From Burkholderiales bacterium PBB3 (lineage in GTDB: Bacteria; Pseudomonadota; Gammaproteobacteria; Burkholderiales; Burkholderiaceae_C): a DNA stretch of 64,000 bases. Of the stretch, positions 1 through 7,933 are shown piece by piece. A program made the position numbers and the translations under genes. The stretch spans positions 1 through 64,000 of the forward strand of contig NKIK01000023.1 of the NCBI GenBank assembly GCA_002256115.1, in the 5' to 3' direction. Every line of letters starts with the position of its first letter. Positions within the stretch are counted from its first letter, which is position 1. The notes under the pieces were generated by a model. The model ran no database searches, had not been told where the DNA came from, and was given only the letters and a program-made list of their open reading frames with translations.

Positions 1-226
1 GGTTGAACCAATGCTGGATGAAGTGAATGCGAAGCATGCGCTCAAGACCAATGGGTGGACGACCATTGCCTGCCTTGGGGTAGTGGGGCTCTATCACTGA
101 GCACAAAGCACCCCAAGGAACGATGGCCTCCATGGTCTTCAAGAACTCATCGCGCCTTGTGGGTTTGCGGTAGTTCTCGAACGTTTGGTCGGCAGCCATT
201 GCGAGGGTTTGTTGTTTCATCGGCAT
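1..226 (-). CDS. IS5-family transposase, N-terminal part
   Basis: Reverse-strand reading frame running off the left edge, so only about 75 residues are visible. It starts at ATG 226 (MPMKQQTLA) or ATG 220. It carries the N-terminal IS5 signature: TRRDEFLKTMEAIVPW, then a CSVIEPHYPKAGNGRPP segment and GLERMLRIHFIQHWFN. This is the conserved region before the DDE catalytic core, which is not in view. Whether the gene is intact cannot be judged from this end. The family assignment is firm; the exact IS name is not. Confidence 0.85.
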   Translation of the reverse strand, partial: MPMKQQTLAMAADQTFENYRKPTRRDEFLKTMEAIVPWGALCSVIEPHYPKAGNGRPPIGLERMLRIHFIQHWFN

Positions 227-271
227 GTAACGCTGCAACCCCCTGGGGCGTGGACCTTATTCATCAAATCC
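1..271 (-). mobile_element. IS5-family insertion sequence, one end (partial)
   Basis: The first 271 bases are the transposase-start end of an IS5-like element that continues off the left edge. The likely tip is at 271: read outward it ends GGACCTTATTCATCAAATCC, which resembles the terminal inverted repeat of IS5 as I recall it (GGACTTGTTCGCACCTTCC). It is followed directly by CTAA at 272-275, which fits the YTAR 4-bp target duplication of the IS5 group. The other end and second target copy lie outside the window, so the boundary is inferred from one side only. Confidence 0.75.
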
Positions 272-449
272 CTAAGTCAGTTTCTAAAATCTCCTTGTAA
301 GCGCGTCGCGAGAGTATGACCAAGCATAGGTTCAATATTCCAAAGCCAGCGAAGCCAAATACACCAGTCTGCCAAAGGTTTGTATATGCCTTTTGAAGCA
401 TGTGGTCGTTTCCACGTATCCATTTCAGAGACCGGTCTAGTTGTTCCAA
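264..449 (-). pseudogene. small membrane protein remnant, cut by the IS insertion
   Basis: Short reverse-strand frame of 61 residues if read from a TTG at 449. It has a charged N-terminal half and one hydrophobic segment (VFGFAGFGILNLCLVILS, residues about 30-47) followed by RRAYKE. Its last codons and TGA stop (264-266) lie across the IS end at 271, so the true C-terminus was replaced when the element inserted. The frame stays open for about 30 codons upstream of 449, which suggests it was once joined to the adjacent frame at 437-619 and that a frameshift separates them. Function unknown. Confidence 0.4.
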
Positions 450-619
450 GTCACTCTGAGCGTATTTAGTGCGATCAATGATCGCTCTTCGATGACTGTC
501 AATGCGTGATCGGTTGGAGTTTTTATTATCGGGATTTGGATAAAGCAGAAAAAACTCAGGCTCAGAGCAACAGCAGCTGATACCAAGGAAACCAAAAAAG
601 TGGTCTGTATTTTCTTCAT
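437..619 (-). CDS. small hypothetical membrane protein (60 aa), possibly the 5' half of a frameshifted gene
   Basis: Starts at ATG 619 (MKKIQTTFLV) with a weak GGCGGA Shine-Dalgarno about 6 nt upstream. Residues 5-30 form a hydrophobic signal anchor (TTFLVSLVSAAVALSLSFFC), followed by a short hydrophilic stretch ending TLRVTWNN. The stop falls 13 bp inside the next small frame (264-449), which holds a second membrane segment. The simplest reading is one two-TM protein broken by a frameshift somewhere in 440-545, next to an IS. It could instead be two overlapping small genes. No family recognised. Confidence 0.4.
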   Translation of the reverse strand: MKKIQTTFLVSLVSAAVALSLSFFCFIQIPIIKTPTDHALTVIEERSLIALNTLRVTWNN

Positions 620-654
620 CGGTATTCCGCCTTTTGAATGAATTGCCGTACGGG

Positions 655-1911
655 TCATAGATCGCTCACCAATTGCTCCGCAAAACAAGGCTCGCCGGAG
701 ATCGCTAGCCAGTACTCTTGCGCGACTTCGGTGGGGATACTGAGCTCCGCTGCAAAAGACATCCACCCAGACACAGCCTCAAACACCTGCGCGATGATCG
801 CGTCAGCCTTGAGGATGTCGAGTTCCTTTGCAACCCGCCGGACAGCCGCCAGCTGTGGCCGTCCTTCGCCGCCAATTGCCGTGGTGTGCATATTGTTGAT
901 GCCGGCACTGAAGGTGAGGTCAAAAGCCGGTGTCAGCACAAAGTCTTTGCCCATTTGCATGAACGCAAAATTCTTGACGTGGTCATCCTTGTTGTGCGCC
1001 AGCACATTGAAGACCATGCGCCGAAACGCCTGACTCACTTCGCGTTGGTCTTTGGTAGCAAACCCTACGGCTTTGAGTAGGTTGGAGTAGTCGATGCTAG
1101 GCGCACGGTGGGTGATTTCCAGCACGCCGCCGAGCGAGATCACATGCAGCTTTTGGTTGCCGATGCGGTCAAAGCGTTGTACGGCAAAAAAGTCCTCGTT
1201 TTTGCCGCGCACGGTGGCTTGCACGAGTTGGGTGGGCGGCATGACCACACCGGCTGCGTGGGCCATGCGCGCATAGGCCAGCTCGATGCGGCCCATGGAG
1301 TCTGGGTCGCCATCCTTGCTTCGGTACTTGACGATCCAGTGCTCAAAGTTGTCCGGGATGTTGGTAAAGCCTGAGATGCAAGCTTGCCCGCCCCTCTCCA
1401 TAGCCACGGTCACCTTGGGCCGCGCGCCACCGGGGGAGCCACCGTACAAATACAGGGCGCCCAAGACATCAGCGGCAGAGCCCTCTTGCACAAGCAAGGC
1501 CTCCTCTGCCAGCCGGTCCAATGAAAGTTCGGCCTGGGTTTCGTGGTGTTTGATGACGGGCCGAAATTCCAGGGCACCCATGGCACGCGCGCCGATGTAG
1601 GCCAGCCGGTCCAGTGGCGTAATTTCATGTGCCGACCAACCTGCTGCGGCCTTCAAGTACCTGTCCATCAATAGCAGGCCCCAGCCGTCGGGCAGCGCAT
1701 CGTTAAAGACACCATGTAACTGATCGAACACGGCGCTGGACGCTTTGAATGGCGTGGTCGACAAGGCAAACTGCTTCATGGGCGACAGAGGCTGTCCATT
1801 CGCAACCCAGCCTGGGTCATACGCAAACCAGATCACACCCCGCGCATCCATGGCCAAGCCACCCACGCGGGTGCCGGCCATGAACACGTCGAGTTGCGTG
1901 ATGTGCTTCAC
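655..1911 (-). CDS. hipA: HipA-like serine/threonine kinase toxin
   Basis: 418 residues, close to the size of E. coli HipA. HipA kinases phosphorylate a tRNA synthetase or another target and cause growth arrest; the partner HipB neutralises them. Visible features: the N-terminal PLSPMKQFALS segment, a glycine-rich loop GGSPGGARPK with Ser159 as the likely autophosphorylation site, the ATP-lysine region HWIVKY, a catalytic NKDDHVKN motif (residues 307-314, Asp309 the likely base) and LTPAFDLTFS in the DFG position. GTG start overlaps the hipB stop (GTGA, 1908-1911), so the two are translationally coupled. All key residues are present, so it is probably active. Substrate unknown. Confidence 0.9.
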   Translation of the reverse strand: MKHITQLDVFMAGTRVGGLAMDARGVIWFAYDPGWVANGQPLSPMKQFALSTTPFKASSAVFDQLHGVFNDALPDGWGLLLMDRYLKAAAGWSAHEITPLDRLAYIGARAMGALEFRPVIKHHETQAELSLDRLAEEALLVQEGSAADVLGALYLYGGSPGGARPKVTVAMERGGQACISGFTNIPDNFEHWIVKYRSKDGDPDSMGRIELAYARMAHAAGVVMPPTQLVQATVRGKNEDFFAVQRFDRIGNQKLHVISLGGVLEITHRAPSIDYSNLLKAVGFATKDQREVSQAFRRMVFNVLAHNKDDHVKNFAFMQMGKDFVLTPAFDLTFSAGINNMHTTAIGGEGRPQLAAVRRVAKELDILKADAIIAQVFEAVSGWMSFAAELSIPTEVAQEYWLAISGEPCFAEQLVSDL

Positions 1912-2195
1912 AAGCGTCCTCGGAGTCTGGGTGTAGCAGTGATGTCCGCCAGGGTGACGATCTCTTTGGCCGGGAAAAGCGCTTCAAAAGCATCCAAGCA
2001 ATCTAGGACCTGCGCCAGCTTGAGTAAAGATTCCAAAGAAATGGCACCCGTGGTCTCAAACCGTCGGATAGAGGCTGCGGATACCCCAGATTTGGCCGCC
2101 AGCGTCTCCCTGGACAAGTTGGTGGCTACCCGCCGGGCGCGTGTCCGTTGGGCCAGATGCTGCGCAACCTCGCCGGGTGATTTAAATGACAACAT
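1908..2195 (-). CDS. hipB: HipB-like XRE-family antitoxin and autorepressor
   Basis: 95-residue helix-turn-helix protein. The HTH covers roughly residues 20-75 (VATNLSRETLAAKSGVS, then AASIRRFETTG). It precedes hipA with a GTGA overlap, the normal antitoxin-first order. HipB dimers bind HipA and repress their own promoter. A 26-bp palindrome at 2223-2248 lies 28 bp upstream of its ATG and is the obvious operator candidate. The coding and upstream sequence is more AT-rich than the surrounding genes, in keeping with horizontal transfer. Confidence 0.88.
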   Translation of the reverse strand: MLSFKSPGEVAQHLAQRTRARRVATNLSRETLAAKSGVSAASIRRFETTGAISLESLLKLAQVLDCLDAFEALFPAKEIVTLADITATPRLRGRL

Positions 2196-2222
2196 AGTAT
2201 CTTTAATTGTAGCAATATAGAC

Positions 2223-2248
2223 TTAATTGATATTTTGCTATCAATTAA
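2223..2248. promoter_or_regulatory. perfect palindrome upstream of hipB; candidate HipB operator
   Basis: Arms TTAATTGATA (2223-2232) and TATCAATTAA (2239-2248) are perfect complements around a TTTTGC spacer. It sits in a strongly AT-rich 60-bp gap. On the hipB strand a TTGATA -35-like box lies inside the palindrome and a TATATT-like -10 follows, so a bound repressor would occlude RNA polymerase. A second TTAATTG half-site occurs at about 2203-2209. Operator function is inferred from position and symmetry. Confidence 0.6.
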
Positions 2249-2254
2249 ATAACT

Positions 2255-2980
2255 CTACAACAATCTAAAAACCAACGGCATCAACAACGAAGCCAACACC
2301 ACCTGCAGCCCCAACGCCAAGCCCGCATACGCCCCGGCATCCGCATTCACCTGCAGTGCCCGCGCAGCACCCAGCCCATGCGCGGCGGTGCCCAGTGCAA
2401 AGCCGCGGGCGGTCCAGCCTGCGGTGGTGAATGGGATGCGCAGCGCGTTGAACAGGTAGCGCCCGCTGACGGCGCCCACCAGTCCGGTCAGCACCGCAAA
2501 CACTGCCGACAGCGCGGTGATGCCGCCGATCTTTTCGGCAATGCCCATGGCCACGGGGGCGGTCACCGATTTGGGCGCGAGCGACAGTAACACTTCGTGT
2601 GGCAAGTCCAACGCCCAGGCCAAGGCTAGTGCCGATGTGCTGGCGGCGGTGCCGCCCGCCAGCGCGGCGATCAGCAGGCGGCCCCAGCGCTGGCGCAGCT
2701 CCAGGCGGCGCTGCCACAGGGGCCAGGCCAGTGCCACCACGGCGGGCCCCAGTAAGAAGTGAATGAACTGCGCGCCCGCAAAGTAGGTGGGGTAGGGCAC
2801 GCCAGTGGCCAGCAGCACACCGGCAATCGCCACCACTGTCCACAGCACCGGGTTGGCCCAGGGCACCTGGTTCAGGCGCAGGTAAATGGCCTGCATGCTC
2901 ACATAGGTAGCCAGCGTGGCCGTTAGGCCAAACAGCGGCGTGGCCGACAGGTAAACCCACAGCTCAACGAACTTGGGCAT
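2255..2980 (-). CDS. lrgB: LrgB/CidB-family membrane protein
   Basis: 241-residue polytopic inner-membrane protein of the LrgB family, paired with the CidA/LrgA-like protein encoded just upstream (17-bp overlap). In Gram-positive bacteria the pair modulates murein hydrolase activity and cell lysis; plant and bacterial homologues also move glycolate or other small carboxylates. Family-typical segments include LAPKSVTAPVAMGIAEKIGG (about residues 135-154) and GTAAHGLGAARAL near the C-terminus. Its neighbour is a glycolate-oxidase-like gene, so a glycolate/lactate role is an attractive inference, not shown here. Confidence 0.85.
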   Translation of the reverse strand: MPKFVELWVYLSATPLFGLTATLATYVSMQAIYLRLNQVPWANPVLWTVVAIAGVLLATGVPYPTYFAGAQFIHFLLGPAVVALAWPLWQRRLELRQRWGRLLIAALAGGTAASTSALALAWALDLPHEVLLSLAPKSVTAPVAMGIAEKIGGITALSAVFAVLTGLVGAVSGRYLFNALRIPFTTAGWTARGFALGTAAHGLGAARALQVNADAGAYAGLALGLQVVLASLLMPLVFRLL

Positions 2981-3362
2981 CGCCGTCTCCTATGTTTCCT
3001 GTTTCCAACTCGTCTTTGGGCGTGAGCTTGAACAGCACCAGCGCCGTCACGCCCAGTCCGATCCAGGTAGACAGCACGATGACGACCAACATGCGCCCAC
3101 CGTATTGCGACACCAGTGCCAAGTGCGTCATCACGCCCACGCCCACGGGCACAAACAGCAAGGAGAGGTGTTGCAGCAGATAGTCCGCACACGCCGCCAC
3201 CGGCTTGCGCACCAGCGGCCAGCGCAGCGCGCCCAGCAGCAAGACCATTCCAACCACCGGGCCTGGGAACGGCAGGCCAAACGCCCGCGCCAGCAGTTCG
3301 CCCAAAGACTGCAGTGCTAAAAGCCAAGCCAGCCCGCGCAAGCCTTGTGTGGAGTTGTTCAT
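2964..3362 (-). CDS. lrgA: CidA/LrgA-family membrane protein
   Basis: About 132 residues from ATG 3362 (MNNSTQGLRG); an in-frame start at 3425 is possible, but the N-terminus from 3362 fits the family better. Four hydrophobic segments are visible, with the family motif LPFPGPVVGMVLLLG near residues 30-45. LrgA-type proteins are small holin-like membrane proteins that act with LrgB. The reading frame overlaps lrgB by 17 bp, so the pair forms a unit. Confidence 0.82.
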   Translation of the reverse strand: MNNSTQGLRGLAWLLALQSLGELLARAFGLPFPGPVVGMVLLLGALRWPLVRKPVAACADYLLQHLSLLFVPVGVGVMTHLALVSQYGGRMLVVIVLSTWIGLGVTALVLFKLTPKDELETGNIGDGDAQVR

Positions 3363-3449
3363 GCTTTCGCCCGCGGTTGCCGGTAGGTCATACGGTTCAA
3401 CATCCTTGCAATTTAGGAGTTTCATTCCATGATTTGCAAGGATAAACCG

Positions 3450-4949
3450 TCAGAACCTTGGCAAATCCGGGTGCTTGAGCTTGCCGCCACGCACCAGCTC
3501 TTTGCCGTATTCCGCACAGCGCTGCAGCGTGGGGATCACTTTGCCGGGGTTGAGCAGGCCTAAGGGGTCAAAGGCTTCTTTGAGTGCAAACATCTGCGCA
3601 TTCTCCTGCGCGCTGAACTGCACGCACATACTGTTGAGCTTCTCAATGCCCACGCCGTGCTCCCCGGTCACCGTGCCGCCCATGGCTACGCTGGTTTCCA
3701 GAATGTCGGCACCAAACAGTTCGCAGCGGCGCAGTTGGTCCGGGTCATTGGCGTCAAACAAAATCAGCGGGTGCAAATTGCCATCGCCCGCGTGAAAGAC
3801 GTTGGCGCAGCGCAGTTGGTATTTCTTTTCCATCTCGGCAATAGCCAGCAAAATGTCGGCCAAGCGCTTGCGCGGGATAGTGCTGTCCATGCACATGTAG
3901 TCAGGGCTGATGCGGCCACTGGCCGGGAAGGCGTTTTTGCGACCGCTCCAAAAGCGCAGGCGTTCGGCCTCGTCTTTGCTCACCGCAATGGCCGTGGCAC
4001 CGCAGCGCTGCAATACATCGGTCATGCGGCCAATTTCCTCTTCCACTTCTTCCGGGGTGCCATCGCTCTCGCACAGCAAAATCGCCTCGGCATCCAGGTC
4101 GTAGCCTGCGTGTACAAAGTCTTCCACAGCCGCGGTCATGGGCTTGTCCATCATCTCTAGCCCTGCCGGGATGATGCCCGCCGCAATCACCTCAGCCACC
4201 GCGTCACCGGCTTTGCGCACATCGTCAAAGCTGGCCATGATGCAGCGCGCAAGTAAGGGCTTGGGGATCAGCTTCACGGTCACTTCAGTGGTCACGGCCA
4301 GCATGCCTTCGCTGCCAATCACCACACTGAGCAAGTCATAGCCGGGCGTGTCCAAAGCATCGCTGCCAAATTCAATCGGTTCGCCCTCTACCGTGAAGCC
4401 ACGCACCTTCAGCACGTTGTGCAGTGTCAGGCCGTACTTCAGGCAGTGCACGCCGCCCGAGTTCTCGGCCACATTGCCGCCTATCGTGCAGGCAATCTGG
4501 CTGCTCGGGTCGGGCGCGTAGTACAGACCATAAGGCGCGGCCGCCTCGCTGATAGCCAGGTTGCGCACGCCGCACTGCACCACCGCCGTGCGGCTGCGTT
4601 TGTCGATCTTGATGATCTTGTTGAACTTGGCCAGCGACAGCGTCACGCCCAGCGCGTGCGGCATGGCCCCTCCCGACAAGCCCGTGCCTGCGCCGCGCGC
4701 CACCACGGGTACGTTCAGTGCGTGGCAGGCGCGCAGCACGGCGGCCACCTGGGCTTCGGTCTCTGGCAGCGCCACCAGCAGCGGGCGTTGGCGGTAGGCA
4801 GTCAGGCCATCGCATTCATAGGGCGTGGTGTCTTCCGTCTGGTAGAGCAGTGCGTGTGATGGCAAATGCGACTGTAGAGCCCGTAGAACGTGCGGGAGCA
4901 GCTCCTGTTTTTGTAGCAAGTGTGCGCTGGGCGCAATAGTGGTGTTCAT
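3450..4949 (-). CDS. glcD: FAD-linked oxidase, GlcD-type glycolate/lactate dehydrogenase
   Basis: About 499 residues. The FAD-binding PCMH domain occupies roughly residues 45-230: ARGAGTGLSGGA, PDPSSQIACTIGGNVAENSG and GSEGMLAVTTEVTVKL. The C-terminal FAD-oxidase domain follows, with NVFHAGDGNLHPLILFD and TGEHGVGIEKL. The family oxidises a 2-hydroxyacid (glycolate or D-lactate) at the membrane. GlcE and GlcF partners are not adjacent. Start chosen at ATG 4949 (MNTTIAPSAH). Residues about 10-26 (LLQKQELLPHVLRALQ) are encoded by a copy of the dispersed repeat at 4873-4920, outside the catalytic fold. Exact substrate uncertain. Confidence 0.85.
   Translation of the reverse strand: MNTTIAPSAHLLQKQELLPHVLRALQSHLPSHALLYQTEDTTPYECDGLTAYRQRPLLVALPETEAQVAAVLRACHALNVPVVARGAGTGLSGGAMPHALGVTLSLAKFNKIIKIDKRSRTAVVQCGVRNLAISEAAAPYGLYYAPDPSSQIACTIGGNVAENSGGVHCLKYGLTLHNVLKVRGFTVEGEPIEFGSDALDTPGYDLLSVVIGSEGMLAVTTEVTVKLIPKPLLARCIMASFDDVRKAGDAVAEVIAAGIIPAGLEMMDKPMTAAVEDFVHAGYDLDAEAILLCESDGTPEEVEEEIGRMTDVLQRCGATAIAVSKDEAERLRFWSGRKNAFPASGRISPDYMCMDSTIPRKRLADILLAIAEMEKKYQLRCANVFHAGDGNLHPLILFDANDPDQLRRCELFGADILETSVAMGGTVTGEHGVGIEKLNSMCVQFSAQENAQMFALKEAFDPLGLLNPGKVIPTLQRCAEYGKELVRGGKLKHPDLPRF
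4873..4920 (+). repeat. dispersed repeat family 1, copy 1 (inside glcD)
   Basis: Contains the family core in the form ACGTGCGGGAGCAGCTCCTG, preceded by an AGCCCGT segment and followed by TTTTTGTAGCAA. It lies in frame in the N-terminal coding region of glcD, which reads it on the minus strand as LLQKQELLPHVLRALQ. Confidence 0.8.
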
Positions 4950-5064
4950 GGGCTGGCCTTGGGGTAAAGCGTATGGACGCACTCTAAGCCAGCGCAGGCG
5001 CTATCGGCGTGATGAAACTTGCAGCGCCGCATGAATTTATTCGTGCGGGGTCGCCCCGCCCGCT

Positions 5065-5970
5065 TCACGCCACCGCCTTTTTCAGCCAGTCGGCAAAGGC
5101 GGCCACCTCCCAGCGGTCCATCGCGCCCGTGCGCCAGCACAGGTAGTGGGCGTGGGGGCTGGGCACATTGCGTGGGTACAGGCGCACCAGCGATCCATGT
5201 TCCAGCCACGGCGCACCCAGCCTCAGGCGCACCAGCGCTACGCCCATGCCGGCGGCAGCGCCGTCACACATCAAGCCAATGTCGTTGAACTGCGAGCCTT
5301 CCATAGGCTCGGGCCAATCCAGGTCATGCGCTGCAAACCAGGTGCGCCAGGGCTCCAGCGGGCTGCGCAGCAGCGCCACGTTTTCCAGGTCCTGCAGTGT
5401 GTCAAACGGCCCGTGCTCGCGCACAAACGCGGGCGATGCCAGCGGCGTCACTTCGTCTTTGCACAAACAGACATGCTCCACATCGGCGTAGCGGCCCGCA
5501 CCAAAGCGCACGGTCAGGTCGGCATCTTCGGCCACCACATCCAAGAGCGGTATGGACACCTGCAGCGTCAGGTCAATCTCAGGGTAGGCATCGGTGAACT
5601 GGCGTAAACGGGGGATGAGAATGGAGCGTGAAAATGTGGGGGTAACTGCCAGGCGCAGCTTGCGCTTGCCCGGTGCATTGGTGGAGCTGGGGAACTTCTG
5701 CAAAATCGCCAGGCCTTCGCGCACATGGGCCAGGTATTCGCTGCCCTCGGTGGTTAATGAGAAGTCTGCCCGGCCAAACAGCTTGGTGCCAATGATCTGC
5801 TCCAGTTGCTTGACCCGGTGGCTCACCGCGCTGGGCGTCACGCACAGCTCTTCAGCCGCCTGAGTCACGCTGCGCAGGCGCGCCAGCGCCTCAAAGGTCA
5901 GCAGGCATTGGATAGGCGGGATGCGGGCGGTAGCACTCCGCGCGGCGTTAGACGTGGGGGCAGTAGTCAT
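5065..5970 (-). CDS. LysR-family transcriptional regulator (GcvA-like)
   Basis: About 301 residues. The N-terminal winged HTH spans roughly residues 20-80 (LTFEALARLRSVTQAAEELC, then VTPSAVSHRVKQLE). The substrate-binding domain follows and shows the GcvA-type segment DLTVRFGAGRYADVEH. ATG 5970 (MTTAPTS) is preferred to an upstream start at 5994. It is divergent from psd with only about 50 bp between them, and tail-to-head with glcD, which it may regulate. The effector is unknown. Confidence 0.82.
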   Translation of the reverse strand: MTTAPTSNAARSATARIPPIQCLLTFEALARLRSVTQAAEELCVTPSAVSHRVKQLEQIIGTKLFGRADFSLTTEGSEYLAHVREGLAILQKFPSSTNAPGKRKLRLAVTPTFSRSILIPRLRQFTDAYPEIDLTLQVSIPLLDVVAEDADLTVRFGAGRYADVEHVCLCKDEVTPLASPAFVREHGPFDTLQDLENVALLRSPLEPWRTWFAAHDLDWPEPMEGSQFNDIGLMCDGAAAGMGVALVRLRLGAPWLEHGSLVRLYPRNVPSPHAHYLCWRTGAMDRWEVAAFADWLKKAVA

Positions 5971-6022
5971 CGCCTCACTATAATCCGCCCCCACTCAAGC
6001 CTCTTTTTCCCAAGGAACTGCC

Positions 6023-6868
6023 GTGTCCGATTTCCTCGCGGTGTTGCCGCAGTACCTGCTCCCCAAACAAGCCCTCACCGCCTTTGGCGGCCTCGTGGCC
6101 GGTGCCCGTGGTGGCAACTGGACCACTTCGTTGATCAAGTGGTTTATCAACAAGTACCAGGTGAACATGGCCGAAGCGGCCAATTCAGACCCCGCCGCCT
6201 ACGCCACTTTCAATGAATTTTTCACCCGGGCGCTCAAGCCCGGTGCGCGCCCACTGGCCGATGCGCCCTGGATTTGCCCAGTGGATGGCGCGATCAGCCA
6301 ATTTGGCCGCATTGAGAAAGACCAGATATTCCAGGCCAAGGGCCACCATTACTCCACTACGGCCCTGGTGGGTGGTGACAAAACACTGGCAGCCCAGTTT
6401 GAGGATGGTGAATTTGCCACGATCTACCTCAGCCCCAAGGACTATCACCGTATCCACATGCCCTGCGCGGGTAGCTTGCGCCGCATGATTTATGTGCCGG
6501 GCGACCTGTTCTCCGTCAACCCGACCACAGCGCGCGGTGTGCCGGGCTTGTTTGCGCGCAATGAGCGCGTGGTCTGCGTGTTTGACTCGGCGCATGGCCC
6601 CTTTGTGCTGACGCTGGTGGGCGCGACCGTGGTGGGCAGTATGGCCACTACCTGGCATGGCGTGGTCAATCCGCCGCGCGGCGGGCAGATCAATGAGTGG
6701 CATTACGACGCCGGTGCCGTGTCCTTTCAGCAAGGCGACGAGATGGGACGTTTTTTGCTTGGTTCTACCGTAGTGCTGCTGTTTCCCAAAAAGACGGTGG
6801 CGTTCGATGCCGCCTGGGCACCGGCTGGCCCGGTTCGGCTGGGCGAAAAAATGGCGACAAGCGCTTGA
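6023..6868 (+). CDS. psd: phosphatidylserine decarboxylase proenzyme
   Basis: 281 residues from a GTG at 6023, with AAGGA at 6012-6016 as ribosome-binding site. The enzyme decarboxylates phosphatidylserine to phosphatidylethanolamine at the inner membrane. It is made as a proenzyme that self-cleaves in the LGST motif; here that is Gly247-Ser248 in FLLGSTVVLLF, where Ser248 becomes the pyruvoyl group. Other conserved blocks: CPVDGAISQFG (about 89-99), YLSPKDYHRIHMPC, and NERVVCVFDSAHGPF. All expected catalytic elements are present. Its stop codon lies inside a perfect hairpin (6861-6889). Confidence 0.95.
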   Translation: MSDFLAVLPQYLLPKQALTAFGGLVAGARGGNWTTSLIKWFINKYQVNMAEAANSDPAAYATFNEFFTRALKPGARPLADAPWICPVDGAISQFGRIEKDQIFQAKGHHYSTTALVGGDKTLAAQFEDGEFATIYLSPKDYHRIHMPCAGSLRRMIYVPGDLFSVNPTTARGVPGLFARNERVVCVFDSAHGPFVLTLVGATVVGSMATTWHGVVNPPRGGQINEWHYDAGAVSFQQGDEMGRFLLGSTVVLLFPKKTVAFDAAWAPAGPVRLGEKMATSA

Positions 6869-6889
6869 AACCTCGGTAGTTTCAAGCGC
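6861..6889. other. perfect 11-bp hairpin overlapping the psd stop codon
   Basis: Arms GCGCTTGAAAC (6861-6871) and GTTTCAAGCGC (6879-6889) flank a 7-nt loop. The psd TGA is in the left arm at 6866-6868. There is no T-run on either side, so it is not a classical intrinsic terminator; a 3'-end-stabilising or Rho-related role is possible. Confidence 0.6.
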
Positions 6890-6959
6890 AGACTCGCCGC
6901 AAGCTCAGTCGCCAGACAAGCGGGTGTGCCGCTTCGAGATTTAGGCCCCCACAGTCGCC

Positions 6960-7026
6960 CACGCGGTGTGACTCCTTGCCCCCCAAAGGGGGCCGCAGTT
7001 CACCTTGGGGCGGCCCGGCGGTGAAC
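6960..7026 (-). repeat. structured repeat family 2, copy A (3' side of purU)
   Basis: Two hairpins. Stem 1 is GTTCACC (6998-7004) with GGTGAAC (7020-7026) around a 15-nt GC-rich loop. Stem 2 is GCCCCCC-AAA-GGGGGC (6978-6993). Read on the minus strand it has the same order and loop (GCCGGGCCGCCCC) as copy B at 7934-8000, in opposite orientation, so the two copies bracket purU. Confidence 0.75.
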
Positions 7027-7031
7027 CGTTC

Positions 7032-7880
7032 CTATTTAAAAATAACAGTCTTGTGGCCGTTTTGCAGCACGCGGTGCTCGCTATGCCATTTCACGGCGCG
7101 GGCCAGCACCTGGCTCTCGGTATCACGGCCCATGGCGGTCAAATCTTCTACCGTCTTGCTATGGTCTGCCCGGGCCACGTCTTGCTCAATGATGGGGCCT
7201 TCGTCCAGGTCTGCCGTCACGTAGTGGGCTGTTGCACCGATCAGCTTCACGCCACGGTCATGCGCCTGGTAGTAGGGCTTGGCCCCCTTGAAGCTGGGCA
7301 AAAACGAGTGGTGAATATTGATGGCTCGCCCGGCCAGTTTGCGGCACAGGTCGTCACTCAGAATTTGCATGTAGCGGGCCAGTACGACGAGTTCTGCGCC
7401 TTCGCTTTCAATAATTTCCAACTGCTTGGCTTCAGACAAAGCCTTGCTGTGCGCCGACACCGGCACATGGTGAAAAGGCACGTTGTAGCTGGCGGCCAGT
7501 TGGTAGAACTCGCGGTGGTTGGAGATGATGGCCCGAATATCAACGGGCAACAAACCACTCTTCCAGCGAAACAGCAGGTCGTTCAGGCAATGGCCTTCTT
7601 TGCTGACCAAAATCACCGTGCGCATGGGTTGCTGCGTCGAGTGCAGCGTGCACTTCATTTGCAGGGGTTTGGCAAAGTGGTCCAGTTGACCGCGCAAATC
7701 TTCAAACGTGAGTCGTACGCAGCTGAATTGCACGCGCATGAAAAACAAGCCCGTATCGGGGTCGTTGTACTGGGCAGCTTCTTCAATATTGCCGCCGCGT
7801 TCTAGCAAAAAGCCCGAAACGGAGTGCACGAGGCCCAGGCGATCCGGGCAGGAAAGAGTGAGGATGTAGGTCTTGCTCAT
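7032..7880 (-). CDS. purU: formyltetrahydrofolate deformylase
   Basis: 282 residues. PurU hydrolyses 10-formyl-THF to THF and formate, balancing the one-carbon pool. The N-terminal ACT domain covers about residues 4-85 (LTLSCPDRLGLVHSVSGFL), followed by a formyltransferase domain with the catalytic segments AINIHHSFLPSFKGA and GATAHYVTADLDEGPIIEQD. Length and motifs are complete. It is bracketed by two inverted copies of a structured repeat (6960-7026, 7934-8000). Confidence 0.93.
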   Translation of the reverse strand: MSKTYILTLSCPDRLGLVHSVSGFLLERGGNIEEAAQYNDPDTGLFFMRVQFSCVRLTFEDLRGQLDHFAKPLQMKCTLHSTQQPMRTVILVSKEGHCLNDLLFRWKSGLLPVDIRAIISNHREFYQLAASYNVPFHHVPVSAHSKALSEAKQLEIIESEGAELVVLARYMQILSDDLCRKLAGRAINIHHSFLPSFKGAKPYYQAHDRGVKLIGATAHYVTADLDEGPIIEQDVARADHSKTVEDLTAMGRDTESQVLARAVKWHSEHRVLQNGHKTVIFK

Positions 7881-7933
7881 GCCGCCATTGTCGCAGGGGC
7901 GGCGACCCGCGCGGCGGCGGATGGTGGGGGCAA

